NCBI RefSeq assembly: GCF_005886145.1
Contig: NZ_CP040504.1
Coordinates: 1,922,001 to 1,986,000, forward strand
Reading direction: 5' to 3'
Length of the DNA stretch: 64,000 nt
Source: Neisseria sp. oral taxon 014 str. F0314
Lineage (GTDB): Bacteria; Pseudomonadota; Gammaproteobacteria; Burkholderiales; Neisseriaceae
The number at the start of each line of letters is the position of its first letter. Positions within the stretch are counted from its first letter, which is position 1. This document shows positions 33,578-46,263 of this stretch, one piece after another. Under the pieces are notes generated by a model. The model did not search any database, was not told where the DNA came from, and saw only the letters and a list, made by a program, of their open reading frames with translations. Both the position numbers and the translations under genes were made by a program.

Positions 33578-35365
33578 ATGAGCTACACGGCCCCTGTAAA
33601 CGAATTGCGTTTCGGCATCCGCGTACACGGCAGGTTGGACGAAGTCCTGCAACTGCCCCATGCGGAAGGTTTGGATGCGGAAACGGTGGATGCGGTGCTG
33701 GACGAAGCGGCGCGGTTTGCCTCGGAGCAATGGGCGGACACCAACCGCACCGGCGACCTCTACGGCGCGGGTTTTTCAGACGACCTGATCACCACCCATC
33801 CGGATTTGGCGCATGCCTACGATGATTTCTGCGAAGCGGGCTGGGCGGGTTTGCGCGCGCCGACGGAGTTTGGCGGACAGGGGCTGCCGGCGGTCGTGTC
33901 GGCGGCGTGTGAAGAGATGTGGTGCGCCGCCAACCTCGCCCTGTCGCTGATGCCGATGCTGACGCTGGGGGCGGTGGATGCGCTGTTCAAACACGGCAGC
34001 GAGGAGCAGAAACAGACCTACCTGCCGAAAATGTGCAGCGGCGAATGGGCGGGAACGATGAATTTGAGCGAACCGCAGGCGGGTTCGGATTTGAACCATA
34101 TCGCCACCCGCGCCGTGCCGAAAGAAAACGGCGCGTATGCCCTGAGCGGTCAGAAAATCTTCATCACTTGGGGCGATCAGGAAATGACGGAAAACATCGT
34201 CCATCTGGTGCTCGCGCGCCTGCCCGATGCCGCGCCGGGCGTGCAGGGCGTGTCGATGTTTATCGTGCCGAAATATTTGGTGAACGCGGACGGCAGCTTG
34301 GGCGGACGCAACGGCGTGCGCGCCATCGGCATCGAACACAAGCTCGGCATACACGCCAGTCCGACCTGTACGATGGAGTTCGACAACGCCGAAGGCTATT
34401 TGGTCGGCAGGGCGGGCAAGGGTTTGGCGTATATGTTTACCATGATGAAAACCGCGCGGCTGAACGTCGGCATCGAAGGCCACGCCGTCGCCGAACGCGC
34501 CTACCAAAACGCGCTCGCCTATGCCAAAGAGCGCGTGCAGGGACGCGACGAGGCGGACGGTTCAGACGACGTAGCAATTATCCGCCATCCCGACGTGCGC
34601 CGTATGTTGTTGATACAAAAGGCAACGCTCGCCGCCCAACGCGCCCTGTATCTGCGCGCCGCCGCCCTGACCGATTTTGCCGCCGCCTGCCCCGACAACG
34701 TATTGCGCAAAGAAGCCGAGCGCGAACTGGATTTCCTGATTCCCATCGTCAAAGCCTGGCTGACCGACAACGGCGTCGTCCTGACCAACCTCGCCGTTCA
34801 GATTTACGGCGGTGCGGGTTACGTCGAAGAAAGCGGCGTGGCGCAATACCTGCGCGACGTGCGGATTACGCCGATTTACGAAGGTACCAACGGCATACAG
34901 GCCGCCGATTTGGCAGGACGCAAAACCACCGGCAAAAACGGTGCGCTGCCCCTGAAGCTGCTCGCCGAAGGCAAAGAGCTGGCGGACAAACTCGCCGCAG
35001 TCGAACCCGCCGCCGCGCAGCAACTGGCGCAAGCCATTGAAACGGCGGAACAAAGCATCGCCCGCATGGTCGGATACGCCGACCGTCCCGCCCTCGCCGC
35101 CGCCGCGTCCAACGCCTATTTGCAACAAATGGGGCTGACGCTCGGCGCCATCGGACTCGCACGTGCCTACCTTGCCGCCGAAGCCGCCCGAACGGAAGAC
35201 GCCGACGGCTTCGGCAGCGGTTTCTACGCCGCGCAGCAACACAACGCCCGCGTCTATTGCGCCCACGTCCTGCCGCAGGTTTACGCCTGCGCCGCGCAGA
35301 TTGAAAACGCGCAGGCATTGTTGGACGTGCCGTTAGGGTGTTTCGATGGAAGCGAGGCCGTCTGA
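33578..35365 (+). CDS. Acyl-CoA dehydrogenase (DmdC-like, C-terminal extension)
   Basis: Encodes 595 residues, longer than the usual 380-residue acyl-CoA dehydrogenases. It matches the subfamily with an extra C-terminal domain that includes 3-methylmercaptopropionyl-CoA dehydrogenase (DmdC) and long-chain enzymes. FAD-binding blocks TMNLSEPQAGSDL and FITWGDQEM, RLNVGIEGHAVAERAYQNA, and the active-site glutamate segment ITPIYEGTNGIQAADLAGRK (near residue 435) are visible. The substrate is not determinable from sequence. It is monocistronic, with a GGAGAG ribosome-binding site. Confidence 0.88.
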   Translation: MSYTAPVNELRFGIRVHGRLDEVLQLPHAEGLDAETVDAVLDEAARFASEQWADTNRTGDLYGAGFSDDLITTHPDLAHAYDDFCEAGWAGLRAPTEFGGQGLPAVVSAACEEMWCAANLALSLMPMLTLGAVDALFKHGSEEQKQTYLPKMCSGEWAGTMNLSEPQAGSDLNHIATRAVPKENGAYALSGQKIFITWGDQEMTENIVHLVLARLPDAAPGVQGVSMFIVPKYLVNADGSLGGRNGVRAIGIEHKLGIHASPTCTMEFDNAEGYLVGRAGKGLAYMFTMMKTARLNVGIEGHAVAERAYQNALAYAKERVQGRDEADGSDDVAIIRHPDVRRMLLIQKATLAAQRALYLRAAALTDFAAACPDNVLRKEAERELDFLIPIVKAWLTDNGVVLTNLAVQIYGGAGYVEESGVAQYLRDVRITPIYEGTNGIQAADLAGRKTTGKNGALPLKLLAEGKELADKLAAVEPAAAQQLAQAIETAEQSIARMVGYADRPALAAAASNAYLQQMGLTLGAIGLARAYLAAEAARTEDADGFGSGFYAAQQHNARVYCAHVLPQVYACAAQIENAQALLDVPLGCFDGSEAV

Positions 35366-35484
35366 AACCTTTCCGAATCGGGCAGGGCGGCTATCCGTTC
35401 CAGCTTGGCCGCAGACGGCCCGCATCAGGGTTTAGTTCTGCCTGTTTTCGTAAATTTCCCGAAAATAAGCCGCTAAGTAAACTA

Positions 35485-35523
35485 AAAAGCATCCGCAATG
35501 TCTTAACCGTTGCGGATGCTTTT
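35485..35523 (+). terminator. Factor-independent terminator
   Basis: AAAAGCATCCGCAA (35485-35498) and TTGCGGATGCTTTT (35510-35523) form a strong 14-bp stem with flanking A and T runs. It ends transcription about 120 bases after the acyl-CoA dehydrogenase and may work in both directions. Confidence 0.8.
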
Positions 35524-35639
35524 GCTATCATCATGCGATATGGAAACAAACCTCCGCCGTTTGCACCGGGTACCATACGGCAGAGGCCGTCTGAAAAACA
35601 AACGACCCTGCAACGGCCTTGCGGCCTAAGGAGACACTC

Positions 35640-36659
35640 ATGTACAAAAAACTGCTTGCCTTATCTTTGACGGCTGCCGCCCTCTGCGCGTGCAGCAAAG
35701 ATTCCGACCAGCAGCCCCTTGCCTGCGGCGATACCTCGGTAGAGCAGAGCGTACGCAGCAATATTCAGGAAATCATCAAGCAGCAGGCGCGGGAGTTCGC
35801 GCGTAAAGACAGCCGCCAGTTCGTCGATGCCGACAAGCTCATCGCCGCCGGCAGCCAGCTTGAAATTTCGTTGGAAAATGCCGAAGAAACCACCGAAGAC
35901 AATAAAAAAATCTGCCGTGCCGATTTGAAAGTCCAGATACCTTCCGAAATCGCCGCCACCGCCGAAAACAACAGCCCGCTGATTTACGGCGACCTCGGCC
36001 TGAACCAGTTTATCGAACGGAAAATTATGGGCAGCAACCTGAGTTACAACGGCGGCACCTTCTCCACCGCGCTGAGTTACACGCCGAATCAAAACAAAGA
36101 GGTAACCTTTGAAGACAATACGCTGAACACCACTGCGCAGATTATTTCCTCGGCATTGCTGCCCTACGGCGTCAAAAGCATCGTGATGATAGACGGCAAG
36201 GCCGTGTCCAAAGAAGACGCGTTGAAAATGAACCGCGGCGGAGCGTTCGGCGAACCGCCCGAACTCAAGCCGGAAGACATTTTGGAAAACAACGCGGCCA
36301 GTCAGGAAGCCGGACTCTCGTCATTGCTGGAGGATACCGGTTCGGATGCCGAACTGCTGAGTCCGAAAACCACCGAACAGGAAACCCCGTCGCCCGCCTT
36401 CAGCGATTTGGAACGCGCGCGCGAGCAAAACCGTAAGGCCGACAGTGAAATCAACCGTATCTGGGGCGGTATGGACAAAACCATCCAGCAGGGAATGCTG
36501 GCCGAGCAGCGTTCTTGGATTCAGAGCAAAAAACAAAACTGCGCCCAGGCCGCCGCGGAAGCAGACAATCCGGCGCAGGCCGAATATCTCCGGCTCCAGT
36601 GCGATACGCGCATGACGCGCGAACGGGTGCAATACCTGCGCGGTTATACGATTAATTAA
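35640..36659 (+). CDS. Lipoprotein with C-terminal LprI (DUF1311)-like domain
   Basis: Encodes 339 residues from the ATG at 35640, with AAGGAG seven bases upstream; a 7-codon longer reading is unlikely. The lipoprotein signal ends in LCAC with C18 as the lipidation site, so it is membrane-anchored, facing the periplasm or surface. The middle is acidic and low-complexity (about 205-255). The C-terminal ~85 residues (RSWIQSKKQNCAQAAAEA...LRLQCDTRMTRERVQYL) fit the LprI/DUF1311 fold, one family of which inhibits lysozyme. That function here is inference from the domain. A terminator precedes it and an uptake-sequence pair follows. Confidence 0.8.
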   Translation: MYKKLLALSLTAAALCACSKDSDQQPLACGDTSVEQSVRSNIQEIIKQQAREFARKDSRQFVDADKLIAAGSQLEISLENAEETTEDNKKICRADLKVQIPSEIAATAENNSPLIYGDLGLNQFIERKIMGSNLSYNGGTFSTALSYTPNQNKEVTFEDNTLNTTAQIISSALLPYGVKSIVMIDGKAVSKEDALKMNRGGAFGEPPELKPEDILENNAASQEAGLSSLLEDTGSDAELLSPKTTEQETPSPAFSDLERAREQNRKADSEINRIWGGMDKTIQQGMLAEQRSWIQSKKQNCAQAAAEADNPAQAEYLRLQCDTRMTRERVQYLRGYTIN

Positions 36660-36692
36660 AAGGTTTGGCGCGACACGGGCCGGACGTAAGAT

Positions 36693-36728
36693 AAAAGGCC
36701 GTCTGAAAACTTGTTTCAGACGGCCTTT
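36693..36728. terminator. Inverted uptake-sequence pair
   Basis: AAAGGCCGTCTGAAAAC and its near-complement separate the convergent lipoprotein and beta-helix genes; likely a two-way terminator. Confidence 0.65.
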
Positions 36729-36753
36729 CTGCCGTTTCGGAGAGATGTTTGCC

Positions 36754-39710
36754 TTACAGGACGTGGGTATCCGAAGTGTCGACAGTGAAGGTGTCGGTCA
36801 TTGCATAGGCGGTGTGTTCCGCACCGGCCGCGACATCTATGATTCCTGCCTGTGCCGAACCGTCGGCAGACAGCAGGCTGGAGAGGTCGAGCGAGGTATC
36901 GGCAGCCCACTCTTTGGCCAGATCGGCCGCTTCGTGTTTGGCGGTAAACGCGGCGACATCTTCCGTCGACATGTTCGAGCTGACCGCCACCGCATCGTTG
37001 TTGTGGGTGTTGTCGATGGAGATGTAGGATACGTTTTTGGTTTCAATCCAGCCTTTGTAAAGGGCGTCCGTACGGTCCGTTACCAAATCGTTGTCGCTGA
37101 TGGTAACGCTGGAAGCGCTGTCGCCCCTGCCGTGAATGCTGACGATGGATTTGTCCAACATGCCGTGCAGTTCGAATTTGTTGTGGCTGACCGTGTAGGT
37201 TTCGGCATTGCCCAACATTTGGATGGCTTCCACCGTGCCGTTGGATTTGGCGATGGCAATGTGGTTGCCGGATACGTCGACGTCGCCGCGCAGGCTGCCG
37301 TTGTTGTGTTTTTCTTCAACATAAATAGGCATCGTACCGTTTGGAATTTCTTCGATAGACAGATTGTTGCCGGTGATGTTGATGTCGCCCGAACCCGGAC
37401 CTTTGTCTTTGGTGGCCGGATTTTGCGTGCTGTTGATCACCGCAATCAGGTAGCGCGAGGAATTGCCTTCGATGGTGTTATTGCTGATATCGATGGTGTA
37501 GTCGATGGTCTGCTCGTGGTTGCGCACTTCGATGCCGTATGTCTGCAATGCGGAGCGGTCGGTGCGGTCGTATGTATACAGCGTCAGGCCTTTAATCGTG
37601 TTGCCGTTGATGACGTACGAAGCATTGTTTTCGGTATGGAGGTTTTTATACTGCGTATTGGTTTGCAGTTGGATTCCCGAATAGCTGTGGTAGTTGGCGG
37701 GCAAATCGTCGTCCACCGGCAGGCGGAATTTCGCATCCTGCGTGATGACGTTATTGGTGATTTTGACGTTGTCCATTGTAAATTGGCGGTTGTAGACACC
37801 GATACCGTATAACCGGTCGCCGTTCAGCGTATTGTTGCTGATGACGATGTCGTTGCCGTCGTGGACGTCCAAGCCCTTGCGGTAGTTGTGGTCGGTAGAG
37901 TTGTTGGTAAAGGTGATACCGTAGTTGTAGCTGCCGGCCATAGCCGCAACGCCGTAACCCGTACCGCCGTCGGCCTCGTGGCCGTTCCAGTCGAGTCTGT
38001 TGTGGTCGGCGGTAAAGTTTTTCTGATAGGCGAAAAGAACGCCGGCGACGCGGTTGTGGTGCAGGTAGCTGTTCACGACGCTGTTGTGCTCGCCCAAAGG
38101 CAGCGTTCCGTAATTTTCGTCGATTTCGCCCCTGATCAGACGGGCTTTGTAAGTCGCCCCGCTGCCGAGCGGATCCTTGGTCAGCGTGGCTGTCGAACCG
38201 AAAAAGACACCCGCGCGGTTGACACCGGTAACTTCCACCCCGTCGATCAGAGTGTGGTCCGAATCATTGACCATAATGCCGTTTACCTTGCCGAAGTAGC
38301 TGCTGCCTTTGCGGTAGAAATCCGGATTGGTGTATTTGACGGACAAATCAGCAATGGTTACGCCGTTTACGTTGTCTACCAAAATGCCTGCGAACGGACG
38401 GATGTCGTCTTCGTTCGTATTGGAGTTGAAAACACCGGTTTGCGCTTTGTCGAAGCTGATTTCGGTTTTGCCCATACCGTCGCCGAACAAACCTTTAACA
38501 TTGCTCAAACTTTGGTCGATTTTAATCTGGTCGGAAATATACAGCTTGCCGTGCAGGTATAGCGAGGCACCTTCTGCATGGGCAGCGGCAAGCGCGGCTT
38601 TGATGGCGGGCAGACTGTCGGTTTTGCCGGTGGGATCGGTGCCGAAATCGGATGCGTCGATATATTTGCCGCGGGTTTCGTGCATATGGACGGTATAACC
38701 TTTGCCCGACGCATCATGATTGTGGGAAGCATCATTGTGATGATCAGCGTCGTTATGGTGTTTCTCGGCAGCAGCTTTCTCAGCAGCAGCTTTCTCGGCA
38801 GCAGCTTTCTCGGCAGCGGCTTTCTCGGCAGCGGCTTTCTCGGCAGCAGCTTTCTCGGCAGCAGCTTTCTCGACAGCAGCTTTCTCGACAGCAGCTTTTT
38901 CAGCAGCAGCTTTTTCAGCAGCAGCTTTTTCAGCAGCAGCTTTTTCAGCAGCAGCTTTTTCAGCAGCAGCTTTTTCAGCAGCAGCTTTTTCAGCAGCAGC
39001 TTTCTCAGCAGCAGCTTTTTCAGCAGCAGCTTTCTTTCAGCGGCGGCTTTTTCAGCGGCGGCTTTTTCAGCGGCGGCTTTTTCAGCGGCGGCTTTTTCAG
39101 CGGCGGCTTTTTCAGCGGCGGCTTTTTCAGCGGCGGCTTTTTCAGCGGCGGCTTTTTCAGCAGCAGCTTTCTCGGCGGCGGTTTTCTCGGCAGTATTTTT
39201 TTCGGCAGGCTTTTCTTCACCTTTACCGCCGCCGCCTCCACCGCCGCCTGCGGCAGCCAAACCGCCCAACAGGCCGGTTCCGGCAAGTCCGCCCAGCAGT
39301 TTGGGGGCGAATGAAGAGGATTGGGATGTGCGGGAGATGATTTCCGATGCGCGTACAGGTTCTAATCCTGCGGATTCCTGATCGGTGTCGATTGCAAATT
39401 CGTCTTCGGAATATTCGGATAAGGGGGTAAAGCCGTTGGCGGCAATGGGACGGTATTGGCCTGCGGAGGCGGCAAGGGCCGCGTAATCCGGAGTCAGGCC
39501 GATGTCTAATGCATCGTCGGCGGACAGGAATACTGCGTTTTCAGGCAGTTTTTCCGCTTCGCCGTTTTGAGGCTGCAAGGCGGCGTCGACAGCTTGCGCG
39601 GCAAGCTGTTCGCGGCCTTGGTCAGAGTGGTGATGGCGGTTTTGAGAAACCGATGGCGACAGTAACCCGCTGTCCGACTCGCGGACAGATAACGTAATGT
39701 GTTTAGACAT
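36754..39710 (-). pseudogene. Frameshifted AAAEK-repeat stalk plus right-handed beta-helix (epimerase/pectate-lyase-like) protein
   Basis: The start ATG at 39710 opens an acidic N-terminal region without signal peptide, then a hydrophobic Gly-rich segment (KLLGGLAGTGLLGGLAAAGGGG) and a long AAAEK tract. Inside the tract one unit is 17 instead of 15 bases (39023-39039), so translation shifts to Lys/Leu-rich residues and stops at 38505. The correct frame continues past the shift through the rest of AAAEK, a His/Asp-rich linker, and a 644-codon beta-helix ending at 36754. That part starts with the pectate-lyase-3 pattern [25 protein letters not shown], resembles AlgE-type C5-epimerases, and has many NN..I..N coil turns. 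Removing two bases restores a 984-residue protein. It may be exported by type I secretion. The shift could be real, phase-related or an assembly error. Confidence 0.8.
38768..39189 (-). repeat. 15-bp tandem repeats encoding AAAEK (about 28 units)
   Basis: Seventeen units of the GCAGCAGCTTTYTCR type (38768-39022) are followed by one aberrant 17-base unit (39023-39039). Eight GCGGCGGCTTTTTCA units (39040-39159) and two degenerate ones complete the tract. Because the unit is 15 bases, copy-number changes alter stalk length only; the 2-base insertion alone breaks the frame. Confidence 0.93.
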
Positions 39711-40645
39711 GATTTTCTTTCTAATGTTGTTATAGTGCTGTCCGCTTGCGCAGACAGTCGGCAAATCAAGGCCGCAAGCCGGTAAGATTTGCTTTGCCGG
39801 TCGGAAAGGGGTGAGTAGCCCTTTTCAGACGGCCTTGAATTTAAAAACGAAGCCGGACGTTTAAAACGGCTGCGCTTTAAATTTCTATATGCAACCCTGC
39901 CGCCGTGTTTTGTTTATCGGTCGGCAGCCGTTTCCGTCGGTCATGGTTTTCCCGGCCATGCTGCGGAGAACGTGCGGGCAAAAAGGAGTGAGTGCCTTTC
40001 GGTTTGCCCTGCAAAATGCACCGGACGTTTAAAACGGCGCATTCTGTTTTGTCTGCGGTTGTTTTCGCCGCCGCCTCTTTGTGCGGTCGGCCTTTCGGTT
40101 GGCGGAAGTGAGTGTGTCCGCCTTCCGGATGGTATCGCATCGGAAATTCCGCTGCGGTGTAATATTTTATTGCTTTATCCGGTTCGTCTTCCGCCTGTTT
40201 GATTTTGAACGGTAGGCGGCAGGCCAAGAGGTGAGCGTCTCTTTCAGACGGCCTGTTGTCGTTGTACTGCGGACGTTTTCCTATTTTTCGCCGTACATGC
40301 GACTGTTTTTCTGTGTGATAATCGAATCGGATATGCAATATTATTGATATTGCCAGATGAGCGGTCAATATGATTTACGAACGGTATGGTGCATGGGTGA
40401 GGAAATGATTTATGCATGGTTGGCATAAAAAACTAAAAATAATCATAATAGATAATTTTTTGTGTAATTATGAGTATTTATACTAAAGATGCGAATGTCA
40501 GAAAAATTAAAGGGTTGTTTGGTTTGCATGGATATTTTAAAGACATAAAATCCGCATCGGGATAAATGTTAAAATTGCCGTTGCCATAAAATGGAAATTT
40601 ACCAACGGATACTGTGGTAAAACGGAAAATGTTGTAAAAAAGTAT
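39711..40645. other. Long gene-free region with a fourfold degenerate GTGAG hairpin repeat
   Basis: Related elements centre on GTGAGT/C at 39811, 39988, 40108 and 40231 (spacing 177, 120, 123 bases). In each, GTGAG sits within short complementary arms, for example CGGAAG...CTTCCG or AAGAG...CTCTT. The first two are followed by CCGGACGTTTAAAACGGC. Each GTG is preceded by purine-rich bases and would encode only 14-18 residues before a stop in three cases. From about 40400 to 40640 the DNA is AT-rich and may hold the promoter of the beta-helix gene. No protein-coding gene is convincing. Confidence 0.5.
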
Positions 40646-40689
40646 AAAGGCCGTCTGAAAAATGTTTGTTTATCTTTTCAGACGGCCTT
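40646..40689. terminator. Inverted uptake-sequence pair
   Basis: AAAGGCCGTCTGAAAA and its complement lie beyond the leuS terminator on the minus strand. Confidence 0.55.
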
Positions 40690-40739
40690 CGAATATTATG
40701 CGATAGCCGGTGCGGTTCGGATGTCGGGCGGCCAATAAA

Positions 40740-40774
40740 AAACGCATGTGCGGATTATTTCGGCACATGCGTTT
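40740..40774 (-). terminator. leuS factor-independent terminator
   Basis: AAACGCATGTGC (40740-40751) and GCACATGCGTTT (40763-40774) form a stem that, read on the minus strand, is followed by a run of T. It lies 30 bases after the leuS stop. Confidence 0.8.
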
Positions 40775-40802
40775 GGGTTGATGGTGCAAGCTACATCGGG
40801 CT

Positions 40803-43460
<2,658 letters not shown>

Positions 43461-43530
43461 TTAGGAAAATTAAAGGATGGATTATAGCAGGTTGTCGGTG
43501 TGATTGTTGACGACAGGAAAATACGTTAAG

Positions 43531-43562
43531 AGGCCGTCTGAAAACGGATTTTCAGACGGCCT
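43531..43562. terminator. Inverted uptake-sequence pair
   Basis: AGGCCGTCTGAAAA and its complement lie in the short divergent leuS-dnaJ gap, upstream of both genes. It is more likely an uptake signal than a needed terminator. Confidence 0.5.
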
Positions 43563-43655
43563 GAAACATAAAACCGCCCTATGCCCTTGAGTTTTTCCAT
43601 AGCCGCCCATATTTGCAGGGCAGTTTTCACAAAACCCAATTTTATCGATAACACT

Positions 43656-44792
43656 ATGATCAATAAAGATTTTTACGAAATACTCGGCGTGGCGCGCGGT
43701 GCGAGCGACGACGAAATCAAAAAAGCCTACCGCAAGCTGGCGATGAAATATCATCCCGACCGTAATCCGGGCGACAAAGAAGCGGAAGATAAATTCAAAG
43801 AAGTGCAGAAAGCCTACGACACGCTGTCCGACAAAGAAAAACGCGCCATGTACGACCAATACGGCCATGCCGCGTTCGAACAGGGCATGGGCGGCGGCGC
43901 GGGCGGATTCGGCGGTTTTGGCGGGTTCGGCGGCGCGCAAGGCTTCGACTTCTCCGACATCTTCAGCCAAATGTTCGGCGGCGGCGCGGGCGGCGGCCGT
44001 CAGCAAAACTATCAGGGCGCGGATTTGCAGGTCGGCGTGGAAATTACGCTGGAAGATGCCGCCAAAGGCATCAAAAAACGTATCAACATCCCGACCTACG
44101 AAGAATGCAGCGTCTGCCACGGTTCGGGCGCGAAACCGGGTACGTCCGCGTCGACCTGTTCGACCTGCCACGGTTCGGGTACGGTGCACATCCGCCAAGC
44201 CATTTTCCAAATGCAGCAGACCTGCCCGACCTGCCACGGCACAGGCAAAGAAATCAAAGACCCGTGCGTCAAATGTCGTGGCGAAGGCCGCACCAAAACC
44301 AGCAAAACCGTTGAGGTCAACATTCCCGCCGGCATCGACGACGGCCAACGCATCCGCTTGAGCGGCGAAGGCGAACCGGGTACGCACGGCGCGCCCGCAG
44401 GCGATTTGTACGTTAATGTCCGTGTCAAAGAACATAAAATCTTCGAGCGCAACGGCTTGGATTTGCATTGCGAGCTGCCCATCAGCTTCGCCGTCGCAGC
44501 CTTGGGCGGTGAAGTCGAAGTCCCGACCTTGGACGGCAAAGTCAAACTGAACATCCCGAAAGAAACGCAAACCGGCCGCCGTATGCGCGTCAAAGGCAAA
44601 GGCATCAAATCCCTGCGCTCCAACTCGATGGGCGATTTGTACTGCCACGTTTTGGTGGAAACGCCGGTCAACCTGACCGACCGCCAGAAAGAATTGCTGG
44701 AAGAGTTTGAAAAAATCTCCACCGGCCTCGACCGCAGCCAAACCCCGCGCAAAAAATCATTTTGGGACAAAGTAGGCGATTTGTTCGACTGA
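43656..44792 (+). CDS. dnaJ: Chaperone DnaJ (Hsp40)
   Basis: Encodes 378 residues from the ATG at 43656, where the J domain begins; upstream in-frame codons lack homology. The J domain carries the HPD motif ([10 protein letters not shown], about 32-36). A Gly/Phe-rich linker ([15 protein letters not shown]) follows, then four zinc-finger repeats CxxCxGxG ([36 protein letters not shown]) and the C-terminal substrate-binding domain. It stimulates DnaK ATPase in protein folding. dnaK and grpE are not adjacent here. The ribosome-binding site is poor, which is unusual for a highly expressed chaperone. Confidence 0.97.
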   Translation: MINKDFYEILGVARGASDDEIKKAYRKLAMKYHPDRNPGDKEAEDKFKEVQKAYDTLSDKEKRAMYDQYGHAAFEQGMGGGAGGFGGFGGFGGAQGFDFSDIFSQMFGGGAGGGRQQNYQGADLQVGVEITLEDAAKGIKKRINIPTYEECSVCHGSGAKPGTSASTCSTCHGSGTVHIRQAIFQMQQTCPTCHGTGKEIKDPCVKCRGEGRTKTSKTVEVNIPAGIDDGQRIRLSGEGEPGTHGAPAGDLYVNVRVKEHKIFERNGLDLHCELPISFAVAALGGEVEVPTLDGKVKLNIPKETQTGRRMRVKGKGIKSLRSNSMGDLYCHVLVETPVNLTDRQKELLEEFEKISTGLDRSQTPRKKSFWDKVGDLFD

Positions 44793-44806
44793 TTCGGGCT
44801 TAAAAA

Positions 44807-44851
44807 CAGGGAAAGGCCGTCTGAAAGCTGCTTTCAGACGGCCTTTCCCTG
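44807..44851. terminator. Extended inverted uptake-sequence pair
   Basis: Arms of 21 bases (CAGGGAAAGGCC... and complement) around CTG separate convergent dnaJ and gap. The complementarity extends well beyond the uptake word, so this is a strong two-way terminator. Confidence 0.8.
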
Positions 44852-44856
44852 TTTGT

Positions 44857-45888
44857 TTATTTAAACGGCCGAACTTCGAAACCGAACATTCTGCGGGCGG
44901 TGTTGAGCATTTGGCAACTGAACCCCCATTCGTTGTCGTACCAAGCGAATACTTTGACCATGTTGCCGTCTACGACTTTGGTCAGGGTGGCGTCAAAGAT
45001 GCTGGCTTGGGTGGTGTGGTTGAAGTCCATGGAGACCAGTGGCAGGGTGTTGCAGCACAAAATGCCTTTCAGACGGCCTTCCTCGGAAGCGGCCTGCATC
45101 AGGGCGTTGATTTCTTCGACGGTGGTGTCGCGCGCGGCTTGGAAGCTCAAATCGACCACAGAAACATTGACGGTCGGCACGCGGATGGCGAGGCCGTCGA
45201 GTTTGCCTTTCAATTCGGGCAGTACCAGACCGACGGCTTTTGCCGCGCCGGTTTTGGTCGGAATCATGTTTTCCACGCCGCTGCGCGCGCGGCGCAGGTC
45301 TGTGTGGCGCACGTCGGTAACGGTCTGGTCGTTGGTCAGGGCGTGGATGGTGGTCATCGCGCCTTTGACGATGCCGACGTTTTCGTGCAGGACTTTGGCG
45401 ATGGGGGCAAGGCAGTTGGTGGTGCAGGAGGCGTTGGAAATGACGGTCATGTCGTCGGTGATGATGTCGTCGTTCACGCCGTAAACGATGGTGGCGTCAA
45501 CATCTGCCTCGCACGGGGCGGAAATCAGGACTTTTTTCGCGCCGCTTTCGAGGTGGGCGTTGGCTTTTGATTTGCTGGTGAATGAGCCGGTACATTCCAT
45601 CACCAAATCCACGTCCAAATCACGCCACGGCAGTTCGGCGGGATTGCGGGTGGAGAAGAACGGGATTTTGCGGCCGTTGATGATGAGGTGGGTGGCATCA
45701 TGGCTAATGTCGGCATCGAAGCGGCCGTGAACGGTGTCGAATTTGGTCAGGTGGGCATTGGTTTCGAGGCTGCCGCTGGCGTTGACGGCGACGACTTCGA
45801 ACTGGTCTTGCAGCTTGTAATCATAAATGGCGCGTAATACTTGGCGGCCGATGCGGCCGTAGCCGTTGATGGCGACTTTGATACCCAT
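44857..45888 (-). CDS. gap: Glyceraldehyde-3-phosphate dehydrogenase (type I)
   Basis: Encodes 343 residues. It interconverts glyceraldehyde-3-phosphate and 1,3-bisphosphoglycerate. The Rossmann start [17 protein letters not shown] and catalytic C155 in [12 protein letters not shown] are intact. At the cofactor-specificity position the sequence is VNASG (35-39), not the VND of strict NAD enzymes. GapB-type NADP-preferring enzymes carry NAS here, so an anabolic or dual cofactor role is plausible (inference). An uptake sequence is embedded in the coding region around 45070. Neisseria carry more than one gap paralogue. The neighbouring ferredoxin-like gene recalls the arrangement I remember for meningococcal gapA-1, from memory only. 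Confidence 0.93.
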   Translation of the reverse strand: MGIKVAINGYGRIGRQVLRAIYDYKLQDQFEVVAVNASGSLETNAHLTKFDTVHGRFDADISHDATHLIINGRKIPFFSTRNPAELPWRDLDVDLVMECTGSFTSKSKANAHLESGAKKVLISAPCEADVDATIVYGVNDDIITDDMTVISNASCTTNCLAPIAKVLHENVGIVKGAMTTIHALTNDQTVTDVRHTDLRRARSGVENMIPTKTGAAKAVGLVLPELKGKLDGLAIRVPTVNVSVVDLSFQAARDTTVEEINALMQAASEEGRLKGILCCNTLPLVSMDFNHTTQASIFDATLTKVVDGNMVKVFAWYDNEWGFSCQMLNTARRMFGFEVRPFK

Positions 45889-46210
45889 GGTCAGTTTGTC
45901 CTCGTTTGGTTGCGGAATGTTGGGGCGGATTATAGCAAAAATGTAGTTTTATGTAATTAATATTTTATTGAATTTGTTTAAGCTGCCGGTTTTGAATCGC
46001 GTATTATCGGATTGAATTTTAAGATGTTAAATTTCACATAAAAACCATGTTTGGCATAATATTCCTGAAAATCTCGTTGTTTGCATTTTTAATGCGTTAT
46101 GGCGAGAAGAGAGTGTGCAGGGAGAAAATTTTATCATTGGTTTTATTAATCTCTCGGTTATACGTCAGGTGGAATCTCTGTTACACGGAGCAACATGATA
46201 AGACAATAAT
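45889..46210. other. AT-rich gap upstream of gap
   Basis: About 320 bases, very AT-rich, presumably with the gap promoter on the minus strand. An open frame of 125 codons on the plus strand (46047-46424) overlaps the next gene and has no coding character. No other structure is seen. Confidence 0.5.
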
Positions 46211-46244
46211 AAGGCCGTCTGAAAATCGTTTTTCAGACGGCCTT
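46211..46244. terminator. Inverted uptake-sequence pair
   Basis: AAGGCCGTCTGAAAA and its complement, just downstream of the RnfB-like gene on the minus strand. Confidence 0.6.
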
Positions 46245-46263
46245 CCAACTTTAGTGAAGTGCT

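Noticed and set aside
38768..39189. CRISPR or transcription-linked repeat
   Set aside because: Units are 15 bases, contiguous and in frame with an AAAEK protein tract, so they are coding repeats.
39877..40368. 163-codon open frame on the minus strand in the gap before leuS
   Set aside because: It runs across the degenerate GTGAG repeats, has no ribosome-binding site and no protein-like composition.
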